DNA of 64,000 bases from Mugil cephalus. Lineage: Eukaryota; Chordata; Actinopteri; Mugiliformes; Mugilidae. Location: NCBI RefSeq assembly GCF_022458985.1, contig NC_061783.1:3068413-3132412 (forward strand). Reading direction: 5' to 3'. A model generated the notes under the pieces. The model was not told the origin of the DNA and did not search any database. It saw only the letters and a program-made list of their open reading frames with translations. The position numbers and the translations under genes were made by a program. Below are positions 36,518 through 58,116 of this stretch, one piece after another. Numbering within the stretch: the stretch's first letter is position 1; every line of letters begins with the position of its first letter.

Positions 36518-36889
36518 TTTTTTTCACTGTAATTGTTCCTCAAATGTAAGACATCCTCAGTCAGCTGTAGCCTGATATTAGCTCTTTACCTCTGCCGTCT
36601 GGACTGACTGACTGGAGGCATGATTATAGAAACCAGTGATTCCTTCAATGCACACATAGTATTGTTTATCAAGTATTGTCATTAGACAGCCTCGAGGGTA
36701 TCCTCTGAGGGTACATTTATACATTGTATAGGATATAACAGACATTTTCTATTATCTCAGTTTTTTTTTTTTTTGTTGTTTTGTTTTTTGTTTTTTTTAA
36801 ATATTATTATGATACAACTATGTAATGAAATCATCACAGAATGATTGGTCAAGTGATGAAAGTGTATGCATTCTCTCCACAGCAATGAC

Positions 36890-36895
36890 AATAAA
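36890..36895 (+). terminator. Poly(A) signal of the second connexin
   Basis: AATAAA about 450 bp after the stop codon; the sequence beyond it is no longer 3' UTR-like. Confidence 0.65.
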
Positions 36896-37287
36896 GGTTT
36901 TGTCTTACTATGATGCAACCAGAGAACTTGATTTAGATCGGCTTCAATCTCTCCTTCTTCACTAGCGTCCTGTCACCACGTGGTGGCACCAAACGCACAA
37001 TCATGTGATAAGCAAGAAGCCTTCAGAGAAAAACAGCTCCCGGATTTCTATTATTTTATATTAGTTTATCGTTTGAATTATTAATTCCTACCAGATTCTT
37101 AATCCTCTGTCGTGGTCATTTTTTATTTTTTATTTTTATAGATTCCACAGTGACCTTTGACTTTTTAACAGCAATTATATTTGATAATAATAAATGTTAA
37201 TAAACACATATATTATTAATAATGAATAAAGTGAACTGACTATAGTGTTGCATGTATACACGTTGTTGCAACCACACACAAAACAAA

Positions 37288-37325
37288 AGGTTAGGTTAGG
37301 TTAGGCTTGGTTAGGTAAGCCTAAC
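37288..37325. repeat. Short TTAGG-type repeat
   Basis: Four TTAGG units (GGTTAGGTTAGGTTAGG plus a degenerate continuation) followed by an inverted GCCTAAC. It is too short to be telomeric and is not the vertebrate hexamer. Confidence 0.7.
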
Positions 37326-37683
37326 AGGTGCATCTCGTTTGCTAATTAGCAACCATCACCTTCAAAATAAAAGTCTGAGACAATATGAGGAGTATTATGG
37401 AGTACATGGAGTATTTTCTTGGAATATTTGAATACATTTTGAGCTTCAGTTTGCAAAACAGTCCTAATTATGATAAGTGTTTTTTAATATAAACTTTTTC
37501 TGATAATCTCACGCCCTTTGAGATAAGGTTTTATTTTGAAAAAGCAGTGTGCAGAAGTGTCCTGTGTGTCACTATCTGCTCTGACAGTGGCGAGCGTGTG
37601 TTTGGTTTGAAGAGGACGCTCCGACCAGGCCGACAACGCGCAGGGCTCGCTGTCATTTCAACTGAATGGTGACCTAAACAGAG

Positions 37684-40600
37684 ATGTCCGGTACAGGTAA
37701 TGAACTAGTCCGTGGAGTTCATGTGTTTACAAGTATGTAAAGTGTTCAACAGTGTTCGTTTCAAACTTTCGCGAAGTTTGGTTGGGCGTGGTGTGACACG
37801 GCAGTAGCAGCGTGGAGGTGATAATCATTAGGATAGAAGCAATATTTGTTTTGTGAGTAATTAAATAAAATGTCCTTATGGCTTTCTGCCAAGTTAGAAC
37901 TAAACTGTCAACCCTTTCGTTTGAAAGTCTACAATGATGATGTTCTGATAACTCTGATCTGAATGATTTCAATCTGCAGCCTTTGCCCCTGTGGTTAAAT
38001 TATCCGGCTCAGCAGCTTTGTGGACTGTCACCCCTGCATAAGGGGTTGAGTGGGATTCCCCAAATGTTAGGTCTTGAAATACCTTGTCCTGTCAAGGTGG
38101 GAGAGGTAGCATTTTTTAATGTAGACTTGTCCTCACGTGTCACCTATAACTATAACCACACAAAACACATGAGTAAGGATCAGTTTCATGGTCCGTTCCA
38201 TCAATCAGTTCAGACCCTTATGTTTTGTGAGACCTAACCTTCTTTTCCACATGTGGTGTGAATTGAGAGCATCTTGAAAACTTGTTTATATGGCACATGT
38301 TTGTGCAGTCTACAATGTGGAGCTATGTGCCCGGCAGCTAATCATTAGGATAATATGGAGACTTGTCCTCTGTCTCACACATACACCAGTATCTATTTGC
38401 CTTCTCAAACACAGATCGAGATCAGCATCGTGTGATTGGACACATCAGTTAAGATATGTTACGTTAGTCAAGCCAAGTCAAGTTTGAGACATTTTCTGAC
38501 TATGGCGTGAACTGAATCCTTTTTGTTCCTCTTTATTGGACTTTAAGATGCTGGTTTGTACAGTCTGCACTGTAGCTATGTGCTCAGCAGCTAATCATTA
38601 ACACAGGTGACATATCTGCTGTGGCTTTGACCTGGCTCCCTAGCCTCCGATCAATAGCAGTAGCAACATGGCCGATGTAAGGTTATCTGAAATCACTGAA
38701 ACTCTATGTTGTGGAAGGCTAGCTTGCTTTTCTCCTCCGTCCGTCCTCCCACCCCGCTCTCCTCTCCTCAGGAGTGTGTTGTTCCAGCCTGGAGGAGCCT
38801 AAGGCCCTGATGAAGATGGGTCTGAGCGTGGTCCTCGTCGGTCACGTTAACTTCCTGTTGGGAGCGCTGATGCACGGCGTGGTGCTCAGACACATCAACC
38901 TCCACAAGCAGGCCCGGGCCATGGAGTACGCCATCTCCAACGTGATCGCCCTCACGTCCGGACTAGTGGTGAGTGCACGGCGGACAGATTTTGCGGTAGT
39001 GTCAAGGATGGAAATAGGTGACGTCTCTTTGGAGCTTTTGGGTGTGAGGTTCAACATTCTCTGTGTTACCATTCCAGAAATAAGTCACAAGTCATGGTTC
39101 GCTGCATGTGCATTGTTTTCCTACAGGGCTATGATGCCGTAAGTTCAACACTGTGACAAAAAAGTATGTGAACCCTTTGGAACAACATGTTTTTGTTTTT
39201 GCATAGGCCATAAAATGTTTCGACTATGGACTTAAGCTAACTTTTCATTTCCATTCCACTCCACTGGTCTTTTTGAAGTGGCACTACGTTCCACTGTTAA
39301 TGTGAATATGACAGTACTCAGAATTTGATAAGGATCGTATTCCATTTTGATATTCAGAATGAGGCCCCAGTGGGATATGTGGAATATGCACATGGTTTTA
39401 GATGTAGTCTTTAAATGTCTACAGCGTATGTGTCTCAGTCAAGTTTTTTTTCAGTTTACCACATCCAGATTATTGCCTCTTCCCGCTCAGCGCTCTCTGT
39501 TTTGTACACAAACCAACCAGCCAACAGTTTCTAAGGCTGTGGTAGAAACTCATGTCCAAATGTCACACATTTGTGATGGAAAGGAAAAACACAAGACGCA
39601 GCTCTAACCTATTCTAAATGTTTGTATGGTCGAGCATGACCTAAGTTTTATGTCAGTCTGAGAATGCACCGATCTATGTAAATGGGAATAGGAGTGCAAG
39701 ATAAATTTTTAGTAGACATGTTAATATCCCAGTCAGAAATCTGTCTTTTTTTGAAAAAGGGACAAAAAACTGAATGTTTATAAAAATAGCATCGACAATA
39801 TTTCTGCAATCTGAAATCATTCTCTCGTCCCCTCAATCTGGTTTAACTGTTTACATTAACGCAAAGTGGAATGATCTGATAAGCTGTGTGTGTATACATG
39901 CTTCACGACATTAGTCAGAGTAGAATTTTTTGACATGCGCAGTGTCATCTGCTGCTTTGGACGACCAAATTGTGTGGAACCAGAAACTGCGTCTTCTCTC
40001 GCCAACTTTATTGACCAAGACAGGCCCACATCACTTCCGGCATCATTTATGTTTCCACACAGCTCATTTCAAGCGTTTTGACCATTGAGGCGTCCAATAA
40101 CTATTGACTCTTAAAACACTGATCAAAAAAAAAAAAAAAAAAGAGCGCTCAGCCACAGACTTCTCTAACTCCCAAAAACTCGCCTCACCACCTGACCTTT
40201 CCATATATTTGTCCCCACATATACGTCAAACGTAGGCAGAAAGAATGTCTTCCCATTAGATCAAGCGTTAACATTGTTATTAGGTGCTAGTATTTTTTTC
40301 ACCCTTGAATGATTCGTCAAATGTCTGTACCACCCCTCTGAGTCTGATGCCTTATGATCTGTACAAACACTGAGCTCTATGTTTGCCAATTCTCAACTCC
40401 TGTATCCTGTAGGGGAAGGATGTATTCAGTATGGGAGGAAAAATCAATGATATGTGTATTATTCCTGAAGGTAGATTCAGTTTGAAGCTCTGGCTTGCAG
40501 ACACAAATGCAGATAATTCCAAAGGGTTCACTTTTAGCCATTGTGCAGCTTCCTCTTCTAGAAATGCTACACTAATAGATTGTTTGGGTTTGTGCCAGAA

Positions 40601-43600
40601 AAGATCCTAATTGCTGCGGGAATAAGCCTTTCACGAGGATGCAATGAGATCATGTGTTAAAATGTCCCAACTAAGCCCCTTAAAATTGTGTCAAACATGT
40701 TTGAAACCTGCAAAACAACATCGGCCTTTGTTGGAATCATCGAGACTTTGGGGTCGTCTTGTTAAACCACTTTCCCTCAATGAAGAATAACTGTAAATTC
40801 CCCTATTTAGAAAGGCAGACATAGTTGTATCTTGTAATGATTTTGTACTTTAAGCCTTACAAAACCAACTTTGACACACACGGGTACTTGAAGGCATGTT
40901 TTAAATGCTTTTGTTCTTGGCACCGCTGTGGTGTTGAGTCTGTAAGAGACGCGTATGACATGAAAAAGTGTTGTAGTTTAGTTATAGTTTAGTAGTTTCT
41001 TTTCAGTGTGTTGTCATGGACACACGGTAGCTGATGTGAATGTTTTTTTTTTGTTTCTTCTTTGCAGGGAATTGTTGTTGGGATTCTGGCTATCATACTG
41101 TCTAAGAATAAGAAGAGCAAAGGCCTGGTTAGTATCCCTTCTGCTTTCACTCTCTCCTCTCTGCTTGTCTTGTTGATCTGTTGTCACTGTGCCAAACTGC
41201 CTATTTTTCCTCTCAACATATCCATCTACCCGCGCTGCTCTTTCAGCTTTGTTGCTCTTTCTTCTCAGCTTTCTCGTGACTTAAAAAGCCTGCACGTTGC
41301 CTCAGGTGTCTGGATCCAGCCTCATGGAGCCGGAACAGCCTCTTGTTTGTTAACCCTCTACCTCCGCTCCTATAGTTTGGCATCTCCTCTCTGTTTATTC
41401 AGTCAGCTGTCGGGCTGATCAGACGGGACTGACGAGGCAGTCGGCTGAATGAGTGTGCCGGAGAGCTCGATAAGCCACACCTTGCTCCCTTTGTTAGCAA
41501 GGGCCACTCTGAGACGGGCAGGGCCGAGCTAACACAGACCAGTCTGACTAAACTGTCTTCAGTCAGGCATCTGGAGGCATCTGGAGGGAAACCTGTTGAA
41601 TGAAAACATAGGCCTTTATCGCATGTTTCTGACCTACATCTTCTAATCTCGCTGACAAATTGCAGCACTTATTGTTGTCCTTATCCAGGTCACTCAGTCA
41701 TCTTCATAGTCATAGGTCTAGACAACATGTGTGCTCCATCACATGTGTCATTTATCATTATAAGTAGCAGAATATTTCTGATTGGAGTATAACTGCAGTG
41801 TGTGGTATTGTGACGTTTTTATCAGTCTAACTTCTCAGCACTTCCAGTCATCTCAGTGCTGATTGTGGCCAACTCAAACACAGTCACACACGGTTCAGTT
41901 TTTTTTTTTTTAAAGGTCAATTAATTCCTGAACGCTAACGTGCACTGTGATTTGTATCAAATGGTTCTGTATTTAAACGTCACTTTTCTCACTAATGGTA
42001 CTTTAAAGCACTTTACATGAACTTCACGTTCAGACTCGCAGAGGAATTAGGAACAAAGTCATCCTAGTTTGCAAGATCTATCCATTGCTCTTGGGACCTT
42101 TTCATGTTATTTAAAATGATGCCAGCTATCAGCAACCCTATCTTAATCGCAGCCAAGTGACACTTAAATGTCGTACCAAACACATGTATACAAGGGGGAT
42201 TTAACCAAGACTGGTCAAACCAGCGCAGCAGATATTAGGTAACATTTAACGTCAAAATAAAATCTGGATTAACTTGATTCTGCCCACACTGTGATCAAAA
42301 GTGATTTTCCAAAGCAAAGCAACACATGATGAATATTATTATTATTATTAAGTTGTATTTTATTTTATTTTTTTGCCGCAGCAGACTTTACTTGTAAGAG
42401 TTTTCCAATCTGAACATAAAGAATCTCTCTTCTTTTTCTAGGAAAGTCCTTCCATGAATGCTAAATGCTCATAGATGCTTTCAAATTTCACTCTATGCTG
42501 AAGTAAATCTGTGGAATTGTAAAATGGATTATCCATAAAGCTGCTTTAAAGCGTGTTTTTGATATTAAGTTACTTCTTTATTTCTTCTTTTTTGTTCTCT
42601 TCGTGGTTAAATGTCCCAGTTTCATGCTGCAGCTGTACCATTAAAGCTACTCTATGTGCTCTGACAGTTTAACATTAAGTGTCCCAGAGAAAGTCATGAC
42701 AATAGCAGGGAGAGCTGAAACCCAGCCGTTGCAACACCTGCGCTTTTCCTGCTATGACATGTCAAAATATCTTTTGTTTACTCTGTGTCATTCATTTGTT
42801 TATTCACTTTTGCACACGCCCCACTTTCCCAGATTGAGGCTTCGTCCTGTCGGCCTTCAAGAATTTCTTCCCTGATTATTACTCGTATTACTGATATTAT
42901 TGTCCCTCTCCCTCCCCAGACGTGGTCTCTCTTCTCCATCAGCCTGCTGTCAGCCCTCATGGCGGCAGCTTCGACCATCGGGCTCTTCGTGTCTGCGGTC
43001 AGGGCCATCATTCACGGTGGGCGGAGCCTCTTGACACACTGCCGCTTCCCCGACGCCATCAGCTACTCCAGCGTCACCAACGAGTGTCCCTTTGACCCCA
43101 CGCGCATCTATGTGAGTGCACAACTGCGCACGGCAGATGCTGAGGCGAAAGGCATCGACTGACCTTTTCTGCAGCAGCCAGCTCTTTGTACAGCTGACCG
43201 TTGCCACTGCTGCGTAAACACGAGAGAGCAGGGCGAGGCTACTGTGTTCGTTTTGTGCGTGTACATAAGGGTGGGAGTGGGAGAAGAGGTGGGAAGTTGG
43301 GTGTCTATCTTTTCTGTCACTCAGTCACTTTCACCCTGGTGACAGAAACGCTGACCTGACCCTGACCCCTCCAGGCTGTGTCCTGCTCCAGTGTGCTACA
43401 GATGGACTGTCAGGCCTGCTCAGCCTCACAGCTGCCTCCATGCGCCGGCACCACTGTGGCATTGTTAGCTGACAATTTGTCAGCTGAGTGACCTTTGTCT
43501 TAAGCTGGATTTAGTCATGGCACGGGGGGGTTAATGGCAGAGCCGCTACAGATGCACGCAGCGTATGTTCCGATTTGAGTCGGATTTCAGCTGTTCAGCT

Positions 43601-45095
43601 GCACAAATGCAACCATAAGTCAGTATTAGACCCCACAGAATCTGTTTATATTGTGTACATCACTTGTGTGAGGGCATCAGTGGAAACTCTCGACTTGACC
43701 TTCCGGGCAGCCATGAATAAACTGGCTATTTACCAATCGCTACACAGACATGTTTTATTTTGAGCGGACTGTCCAAGTGTGTTCTTTCTCATTTACTCCG
43801 CTGTATGCTCTGGCCACTGGATACCAAAACACTGGTGACCTATGCTTAGTGCTTGTACCTGAATGCATCCTGATGCGCAACTAATTCTACTTCTGCTTTT
43901 TAGCTAAAATATTTCTTCGCTCTCAGTGTCCTCAGCTGTTAAAGTGTTTAGGCAACCACAAAACTTACAAATAACTTTGTCCTTGTTCACTGAGACTGCA
44001 GGTTCTGTTCCCCCACAGCTGCCTATTAGCTGGGAGGCTCCACTACTACTGCTGGAGGGTGTATTACATCACCTGAAAAGTGTGTTCTGGTCTTCTGGTT
44101 CTGACACTCCTGGTTGCTTGAAGGCAGTAATGATTTTCATGCCAGGTTTATTCGCTTTGCTTTCTGCATTTTTCATCAAGATTTCCAAACTCAGAGCTGT
44201 ACCTTTCATTCTGTTTGTAGCCTGAAAGTCAGCGCGTCTAACGAAAGGCAGCTCTTTTACTTTCAAGTCCCTCTGTGCACTTTGATACGTTTCTGCTATG
44301 CATATTTTATCGTCAGTGCTGACTCTCTTGTGCAAACTGAACACTTGCTGGTGTTTGTTTTGCAGCACTACGCCGCCGTCAGAGAATGAGTCACATTCTA
44401 GATCTAGGTCTCGTTCTAGGTCTCTTGCACTCCAATTGCACTCTGCATGGTCCAGCTGGTGTTCCACTAACTCCTCTCCTCTGCCTCCCCAGAGTACCAC
44501 TCTGATCCTTTGGACACCTCTGATCGTGACCTGTGTCATCCAGATGGTGTTTTCTGCTCGTTGCTTTGCTGTGTGCGTTTCATTCCTGGGTCTGCCTTGC
44601 TGCCCTACCAGGAAGAGACGCAGAAACTATACCAAAGCGGTGAGGTTTCAACCCAAACACACAATTAGCTCCTTTGAAAACTGAATTCCTGGTCTGGTGT
44701 TGATCAGAAAACTGAAATCACATTTAAAATTCTCTGTGTAGGTCAATGTGGTGAGGCCAGCGGAGGTAGCTGCTCCCTCTCGCTATACTGAACCTCCTCG
44801 GAGCAGCAGCCAACCTGTAGCACGCCGTACTGAGCCTCCAAGAAGTTCCAGTGAACCTCCAAGATGGAACACTGGGCCTCCAAGACAGGAGCACCGACAG
44901 GAGCACCGACCGCAGCACGTCCCCCGCCAGCACCAGAGCCTTCCTCCTTCAGAGAGACGACCTCTTAACAAGCCACACAGGGAAAGGTCAAACCGAGAAA
45001 GGCCACAGTCGAGGCCTGGCACCCAGCAAAGGGCACCAGAGCAGCACCAGCTGCTGGAGAGGGGTACACTGGAAAGGTCCAGCTTCTGGATTTAG
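37684..45095 (+). CDS. tmem54: Four-span membrane protein, TMEM54/KRTCAP3 family
   Basis: Six coding exons (37,684-37,696; 38,772-38,968; 41,068-41,127; 42,920-43,111; 44,493-44,639; 44,742-45,095) join at GT-AG sites in frame to give 320 residues. The first exon carries only ATG plus three codons and one base. Membrane segments lie at about 20-44 (VVLVGHVNFLLGALMHGVVL), 60-82, 92-116 and 156-182. The extracellular NECPFDPTRIY box at 144-154 is the family hallmark shared with mammalian TMEM54 and KRTCAP3. A Cys-rich juxtamembrane CCPTRKRRR follows the last helix. The final exon adds a 117-residue Pro/Arg/Gln-rich tail with two TEPPRSSS repeats and QEHRQEHRP. That is much longer than in human, where the whole protein is only about 220 residues. 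KRTCAP3 similarity is also high, and adjacency to hpca favours tmem54. Molecular function is not established. Confidence 0.88.
37995..38065 (+). repeat. Possible tRNA-derived SINE remnant
   Basis: An A-box-like GGCTCAGCAGC is followed about 40 bp later by a B-box-like GGTTGAGTGGGATTCCC, the spacing expected for an internal Pol III promoter. It lies in tmem54 intron 1. Weak call. Confidence 0.35.
38301..38600 (+). repeat. Spaced imperfect direct repeat in tmem54 intron 1
   Basis: Two copies of about 46 bp (38,301-38,347 and 38,556-38,600) share CAGTCTRCA, then GTAGCTATGTGC or a close variant, and CAGCTAATCATTA. They lie about 255 bp apart. Confidence 0.8.
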
Positions 45096-45923
45096 CCACA
45101 TGCCATATCTTCTTCATCTATGCAGTCGTTACTGTTACAGTGCTTGAAGTCAAACTTTATATTCACAACACTCATTTCCAGTCAGTACGTCAAGTTATGA
45201 CGTCGGAGGCAGGAAATGTTTTTAGTAGATCATGTGTCAGTTTTCTAAGTTTCAGATTGTCCATATTTATCATTATCCTTGTTATGTGAGTTTGTTCTTG
45301 TCTTTCTACTTATGCAAGACTAATTATTTATGTCAACAGCTAAATCCTGTAAATACGAGGCATGTAGGCTGTTCTTAAGGGAATAGTTTGTCCTGATGAG
45401 AAGTAACTTGTTACATTCTGCCCGTTTTGGGTGAGAAGATAGCCACATCTCTGTTGTCTATGTTAAATGTGAAGCCGTACTGATGGTATAGTTAGCTTAA
45501 CTTAACATGACTAAAAGCATGTAGGAATAGCTTGCACTCACCATTTATTTATGAAAAGTGTAAAAATGACAAGTTGCTGTCTTTTGGTAGGCAGGTAAAG
45601 TGGAAAGATCCAAGTGTTTCCATTGTGCTTAAGCTTTAGTGCTACTCTCCTTATCTCACAGCCTAAACAAACTTCCTTGAGTTTTTGTTATGTTCAGATT
45701 TGTTGCTATTCGTCACCAGATTAAACTAGGTCAGTACAGACTGCCAACAGCTATATTAACGATGTAATGTGAAAGCACTTTAACAAAACTCGTTTTTGTT
45801 TTAAGTGTTGTTGTTTTCTACCAATTTGGAGCTTAGCATTGCTTAGGGCATGACTGGAAACACCTTGTTTGATACAACATATGTCTATCAGCCCCACTAA
45901 ATCTCACTTACCAACACTACATT

Positions 45924-46271
45924 CCTCTTTTTTATCCTAATACAAGCAGAAATGGCTTGGCTGTTTTAACCTGCTTCAGTCAGTATGCTAACTTAAGCTA
46001 ATGGTCAAGTGGCTCTAACTAAAGGCCATGTGGTTGTGCTCCTTTTTTTTGGTCCATACATGAGCAGAAACGGCCAAGTAAGCTGATTTAATCTGCTTTA
46101 GTTGGTTTGCTAAGCAAATGGTCTCATGGCCCTAGTTATTGTCTCAGGACAACATTCCTGTTTTTGGTTCACACATAAGCACCAATAGCCAAGCTAGCTA
46201 TTTTAACCTGCTATAAATGGTATGCTAAGCTAAGCCAATAGGTCTCATGGCTCCAGCTTCAATATTTGGCA
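45924..46271 (+). repeat. Three diverged tandem copies of a unit of about 116 bp
   Basis: Units start at about 45,924, 46,041 and 46,157. Each runs CCT-T-rich, (T/C)CATA-CA.GAGCAGAAA-like, GCCAAG..AGCT.TTTTAA(C/T)CTGCT, GTATGCTAA-like, AATGGTC and CATGGC. Identity between units is moderate. They sit in the 3' UTR of tmem54. Confidence 0.8.
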
Positions 46272-46537
46272 TGAACACAAGGGAATAGTTCTTAACTTCT
46301 GCCTAAATCGTTGCAAGACAAGTGTTTCCCCCATTAAGTATTTCTTTTAATGTTTGGTTTTATGTGTATAATGGAGACCGGTATTGTATAAATATAAGTA
46401 TGTATGGACCATGGACTATATATTAGGGTGGACGTTTCTTTTACTTCAGGCAGGATAGACTGACAATTAAGAGGAATATATCTGCTGTTAGGTCAATGGA
46501 AACGATATTGCAAGTTTTTGTATTTATTTCCCTGGTA

Positions 46538-46543
46538 AATAAA
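46538..46543 (+). terminator. tmem54: Poly(A) signal of tmem54
   Basis: GTAAATAAATATT 1.44 kb beyond the stop contains AATAAA and is followed by a T/GT-rich stretch, which is the usual downstream element. Confidence 0.6.
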
Positions 46544-46549
46544 TATTTT

Positions 46550-47990
46550 TTTTGTTGTTTTTACTGAAAACTATCCAACTGTCTGCTGTCTTTCCTCATA
46601 TGTGTTTTTCATGTGCATTCACAGCAGCAGCTGACCTGACAGGTATGACTGGTTGCACACATGTAGCAATCCTGGCTGCTTGGTGGAAACACTCCTGTCA
46701 GGCGCATGTTAATAAGCAGTGTGCTGTGACCCGCTGTAGACCTGTGACAGCAACGTTCAGCTGTCGGACCCAGACACAGACCCAGGCGGTTCATTCCGCA
46801 CATATTGCGAACAGAAATGAGGACACGGCTCAATCGTGCAGCTTTGAAACACATAGGTATATTTCAGGTCCAACAGAACAAACATGACATCCTCACATGA
46901 GGTTTTCATGCAACAGAAAAATAGGAAGGAGGGGGCAGTTGGGAAGGAAGGAAGAAAGAAGGGGGCATATTTGTCCAACACAGGTACCAGTTCATCAGGC
47001 AGTGAGAATAGAAAAGGATTAAACTGCAGTAGACCAGGGAATAGCAACTGTTGTTCCTTATCCTACCAGCAGAAGGCAGTGACACTAAAGGATCCCCGAA
47101 GCAGAGGTGCGGCTGGTTAGGAAGCTCCTGTGCAAATGTTTGGTACAAGTTAACTTTAGATCAGTCTTATTGTCGTGTGAGTGAAGCTGCACCGGGACAA
47201 GTCTCAGGCTCTCACTTTGCCCTCATAGCACAGAAAAATTCAGTGTGTGAGGTCATGAAATATTGGGCATATCATATAAACCGGTACTAAACAGCGGCCT
47301 GATGTTAGCCTATTGCGAACCTCAGATGTTTTTTAGCCTCTTAAAAAATAAATCAATTGCATAAAATGATATTAAATATAAAAACGGATGAATATGGTAT
47401 GGTCTAATGAAGGAAAAAGCGTCTGCTTTGCTATTTAATGAGCATTTAATAGTTTTTATAACGCTCCTTGGTAATCCATTATCACATGTAAAAGCCTTGC
47501 TTTTCTTGATCAAACTATCTTACGAGCACTGAAGTTTTTTTTTTCCAGTTTGCCCAATGCTTAGCCACCTCAAATACTGAATTTGAGAGTGTGTGGTTAA
47601 CCTTCAAAACAGAAGATGGCAATAAAGATCCATTCATGGGGGCATTAAGGTGTGACCCACAGTATGAGAGTGGTGCTGGGCCGGCTGTGCTGCAGCCAGT
47701 GGCCACGTTTACATGTGCACAGTATTTTGGTTTTATTTGCGTTTGCATGGTCCATTGACTCAACCGGAAGTTTTTTTGTTCTCCCCCAGAGACGTAGATT
47801 CGAAATTATTTGACATTCTTGGATCACAAATGAGATCAAATAAGATAATAGGAGTGCCACTGTAAATGCAGCCACTGACGTCTGTCGGTCAGGACGCGTG
47901 TCTGAGCTCGCTGCTGCGTCACGAACCACGTCGTAGCTGCTCAGCAACCAGGTTAGTCCAGGAGGTCAGGAGAGCGTTCAGCTAGAAGAG
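46550..47990. other. Spacer between tmem54 and hpca
   Basis: No gene is recognised here. At 47,697-47,740 there is GTGGCCACGTTTACATGTGC followed by ACAGTATTTTGG. This resembles the terminal wording of fish DNA transposons, but no matching opposite end was found. CpG density rises from about 47,870. Confidence 0.5.
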
Positions 47991-47992
47991 TG

Positions 47993-48136
47993 ATGGACGA
48001 GCCCTTAGTGAGTTCTCTGTCTGTCAGAGGAAAAAGAAAGCGAGGGGGTGGGAGGGCAGGGCAGAGAAATATTTCTGCCCGGGTCCAGGACTTGAGGAGG
48101 ACGCTGCAGAACTACAAAAAGATACCACGTGCGTAA
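47993..48136 (+). CDS. Orphan CpG-rich small ORF or first exon
   Basis: ATG at 47,993 opens a 47-codon frame, rich in Arg, Lys and Gly at first (RGKRKRGGGRAGQR), then helix-like (ARVQDLRRTLQNYKKIP), and ending at TAA 48,134-48,136. A possible splice donor (CAC|GTGCGT at 48,129) would remove the stop, so it could be a first coding exon of a plus-strand gene. It lies in a CpG-rich patch. The nearby transposon-like sequence at 47.7 kb suggests it might instead belong to a DNA transposon. I do not recognise the protein. Confidence 0.3.
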   Translation: MDEPLVSSLSVRGKRKRGGGRAGQRNISARVQDLRRTLQNYKKIPRA

Positions 48137-48139
48137 ACT

Positions 48140-48187
48140 GTTTTTTTTGTTTGTTTGTTTGTTTGTTTTTTTTTTTGTTTTTTTTCT
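48140..48187 (+). repeat. (GTTT)n/poly-T tract
   Basis: T-rich tract with five GTTT units directly after the orphan ORF. Confidence 0.9.
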
Positions 48188-48594
48188 GTGGATTTTGTCA
48201 TCATCAGGTCATGCAGTATGGTGAGAGGTTACAACTACCTTAAATTTACTGCTCATTGTTAGAGAACTTTAAAATACTTACAAATTAAGAAACAACACAA
48301 CATGGTAATACTGTAAAAGTTAGCCCCAAGCATACGCTTTTACATTCACATGCACGCACACGCATTCAGACCAAATAATGCACAGCCGTGCTTCAGAAAC
48401 ACATGGCGGCTCAAACGATATGTGCTACTGGTGTCGTCGCTCAAATGCATCAAGGTATCCCTCCCCTCGCTTCACTGGAATTCCATATACCTCCTCTGTA
48501 ATTAATCCACACATCTCAAAGACTTCAACATTTTCTCTTGCTCTCACTGTAAACTGGAATATGATCATCTTAAACAACAAAGTAAAAGCACAAC

Positions 48595-48646
<52 letters not shown>

Positions 48647-48647
48647 T
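48595..48647. repeat. (AAT)n microsatellite
   Basis: About 17 uninterrupted AAT units, downstream of hpca. Confidence 0.97.
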
Positions 48648-49373
48648 TACAATGAATAAATAAAACCACATGGAAGAGGAAAACAGTATGTACACATGAA
48701 CAAAAAATAAGCATTTAAATTTAAAAAATCAACAAAATGCAAGTCGATATCAATATAAACCTAATGGGATCTTAGGCCTTCTTTTTCTCAGCGAAAGATC
48801 ATATAGCAATAAAATCCCAAGAACCCCACCCTCAATCCCAACCGACCGACTGGATCAGAACCAGGAAAGCTACGCTACATAATACTGCCTTTCACCGCCA
48901 GAGAGTGTGCACCATACATGAAGACAATTGTACTTCATCTTATGATATACATGGACGAACAGTATATACATGATATACATGTGTGTGTGTATAGCAATCC
49001 CCACCCAGCAACAAAAAAAAAAAACACATTTTGTCACAAGCTCCATGGAAATCCGACATTCCAGAGACAGAATGAGAAATACGGGAACGTCGACGGGCGC
49101 TTCTGTTGAGTGATCGTTAAACGTGCACTAAATGTCCATTAAGTTTCCCAAATTAAAAAAAAAAAACAAAATAAAACAGAATTATGAAATGAAAGCGATG
49201 ACTTTTCTCGCTCTTCTCCCTCCATCCTTGCTCACAACGACAACAACAACAACAGAAAGATGATATGAGAAACGAGAACCATCATGCATCGATTTGAGTG
49301 ACTGTTTCAACAGCAACAGAGAGAGGGTGAGGCGGAGAAAAAAAAAGAGGAGAGAAAAGAAATTAAAAAGGGC

Positions 49374-58038
<8,665 letters not shown>

Positions 58039-58116
58039 GGCAACGGGACGGGACTCTCGGTTTCCTTGGCGACAACAGCGGCTATACTGTAGCTCTGGCC
58101 CGGCCGCTTTTCACAC
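58039..58116 (-). other. hpca: 5' UTR part of the first hpca coding exon
   Basis: The minus-strand polypyrimidine and CTGATTGACAG|GTGTGAAA suggest an acceptor at 58,117/58,116. hpca would then have a further non-coding first exon upstream, which I could not place. Confidence 0.5.

Noticed and set aside
37288-37325. TTAGG units near a gene for a telomere-binding protein
   Set aside because: Only four pentamer units are present and they are not the vertebrate TTAGGG hexamer. Proximity to hmbox1 is best read as chance.
44069-44539. A 156-codon minus-strand ORF across tmem54 exon 5
   Set aside because: It crosses an intron-exon boundary of the plus-strand gene and shows no domain or splice support.
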